Positions 29,086 through 29,493 of a stretch of 29,493 nucleotides of DNA are shown here, one piece after another. The stretch is from Elysia marginata (lineage: Eukaryota; Mollusca; Gastropoda; Plakobranchidae), in contig BMAT01001684.1 in the NCBI GenBank assembly GCA_019649035.1, positions 771,888-801,380 on the forward strand, written 5' to 3'. The position numbers were made by a program, and so were the translations under genes. The notes beneath the pieces are model-generated. The model did no database searches. It was not told the origin of the DNA and saw only the letters and a program-made list of their open reading frames with translations. Every line of letters starts with the position of its first letter. Position 1 is the first letter of the stretch.

Positions 29086-29493
29086 AAAAATTAAAAAACA
29101 AGTACATGTACTCGTATTTAATTTAAGATTAACTCACGTATCACCTCCAAGGTAAGCTCGAAATTATTTTCTAGCCAAAATCATTCCATGGGAAACTCAA
29201 AGCTTAGACGGTTATCAGCATTTAGATTTATTGGCCTCATTAAAAACATGGAAGGTTATTAGAATAATTTGTTTTGCTTGGAAGCTTTTCACGTTGAGAA
29301 ATAGGACCAGTTTAAATGTGGGTAGAATATGATAACGATGGTTGATAAATTGCTTTATTTAGAAAACCCTTGGTAATACAAGCTCTAGCACGAGCTAGCT
29401 AGACTTAAAGGCTATAACTTCAAACCTGATTACAGTGTATTCAATGAATACGAGGGTGGATCATTAAGTAATGAGAGTGACCTTCCTGTTTGT
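29086..29493. other. right flank, nothing recognised
   Basis: AT-rich sequence without a recognisable gene or repeat. Confidence 0.4.

Overview
This window looks like genomic DNA from a mollusc, most likely a heterobranch gastropod. The evidence is spliceosomal introns with GT...AG ends, AT-rich intergenic DNA, many short TCTAGATCTAGA-type palindromes, and a dense load of decayed LINEs, tRNA-headed SINEs, a MITE family and a solo LTR. The clade assignment is inference. No rRNA genes, CRISPR arrays, bacterial operons or intact autonomous transposons were seen.

One convincing protein gene is present. It is an eight-exon plus-strand gene (coding parts between 19803 and 27775) with a TATA box at 19731 and an AATAAA signal at 28090. 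All splice phases agree and give an 837-nt reading frame, a 278-residue protein with a signal peptide, six cysteines outside the signal and two N-glycosylation sequons. The second exon is only 24 nt long. The protein resembles uncharacterised secreted proteins of molluscs in general style, but I cannot name a family or function.

The remaining sequence is mostly transposon graveyard. From left to right: a LINE 3' end (370-736, minus); long unassigned AT-rich stretches with an AG microsatellite (2479-2514); a possible noncoding first exon on the minus strand near 5606; a 734-bp solo LTR with a perfect 5-bp target duplication (7141-7874, minus); a possible THAP-like relic (about 8247-8420); MITE copy 1 (9061-9208); a LINE C-terminal fragment (about 9515-10330, minus); a minus-strand SINE with a perfect 12-bp target duplication (10938-11181) inside a repeat whose empty counterpart lies at 15365-15575; an old duplicated block (12420-13285 and 14465-15325); an L1-like LINE fragment (15745-16990, minus) split by a 296-bp SINE (15841-16136); and RTE-like LINE fragments on both sides of MITE copy 2 (18072-19095).

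The secreted-protein gene follows. Its introns hold a second 296-bp SINE of the same family (21391-21686), a CR1-like LINE 3' relic with a microsatellite tail (about 25520-25860), and MITE copy 3 (27029-27177) only 43 bp after exon 7. Past the gene are a GAA microsatellite and another tRNA-headed SINE (about 28783-29085).
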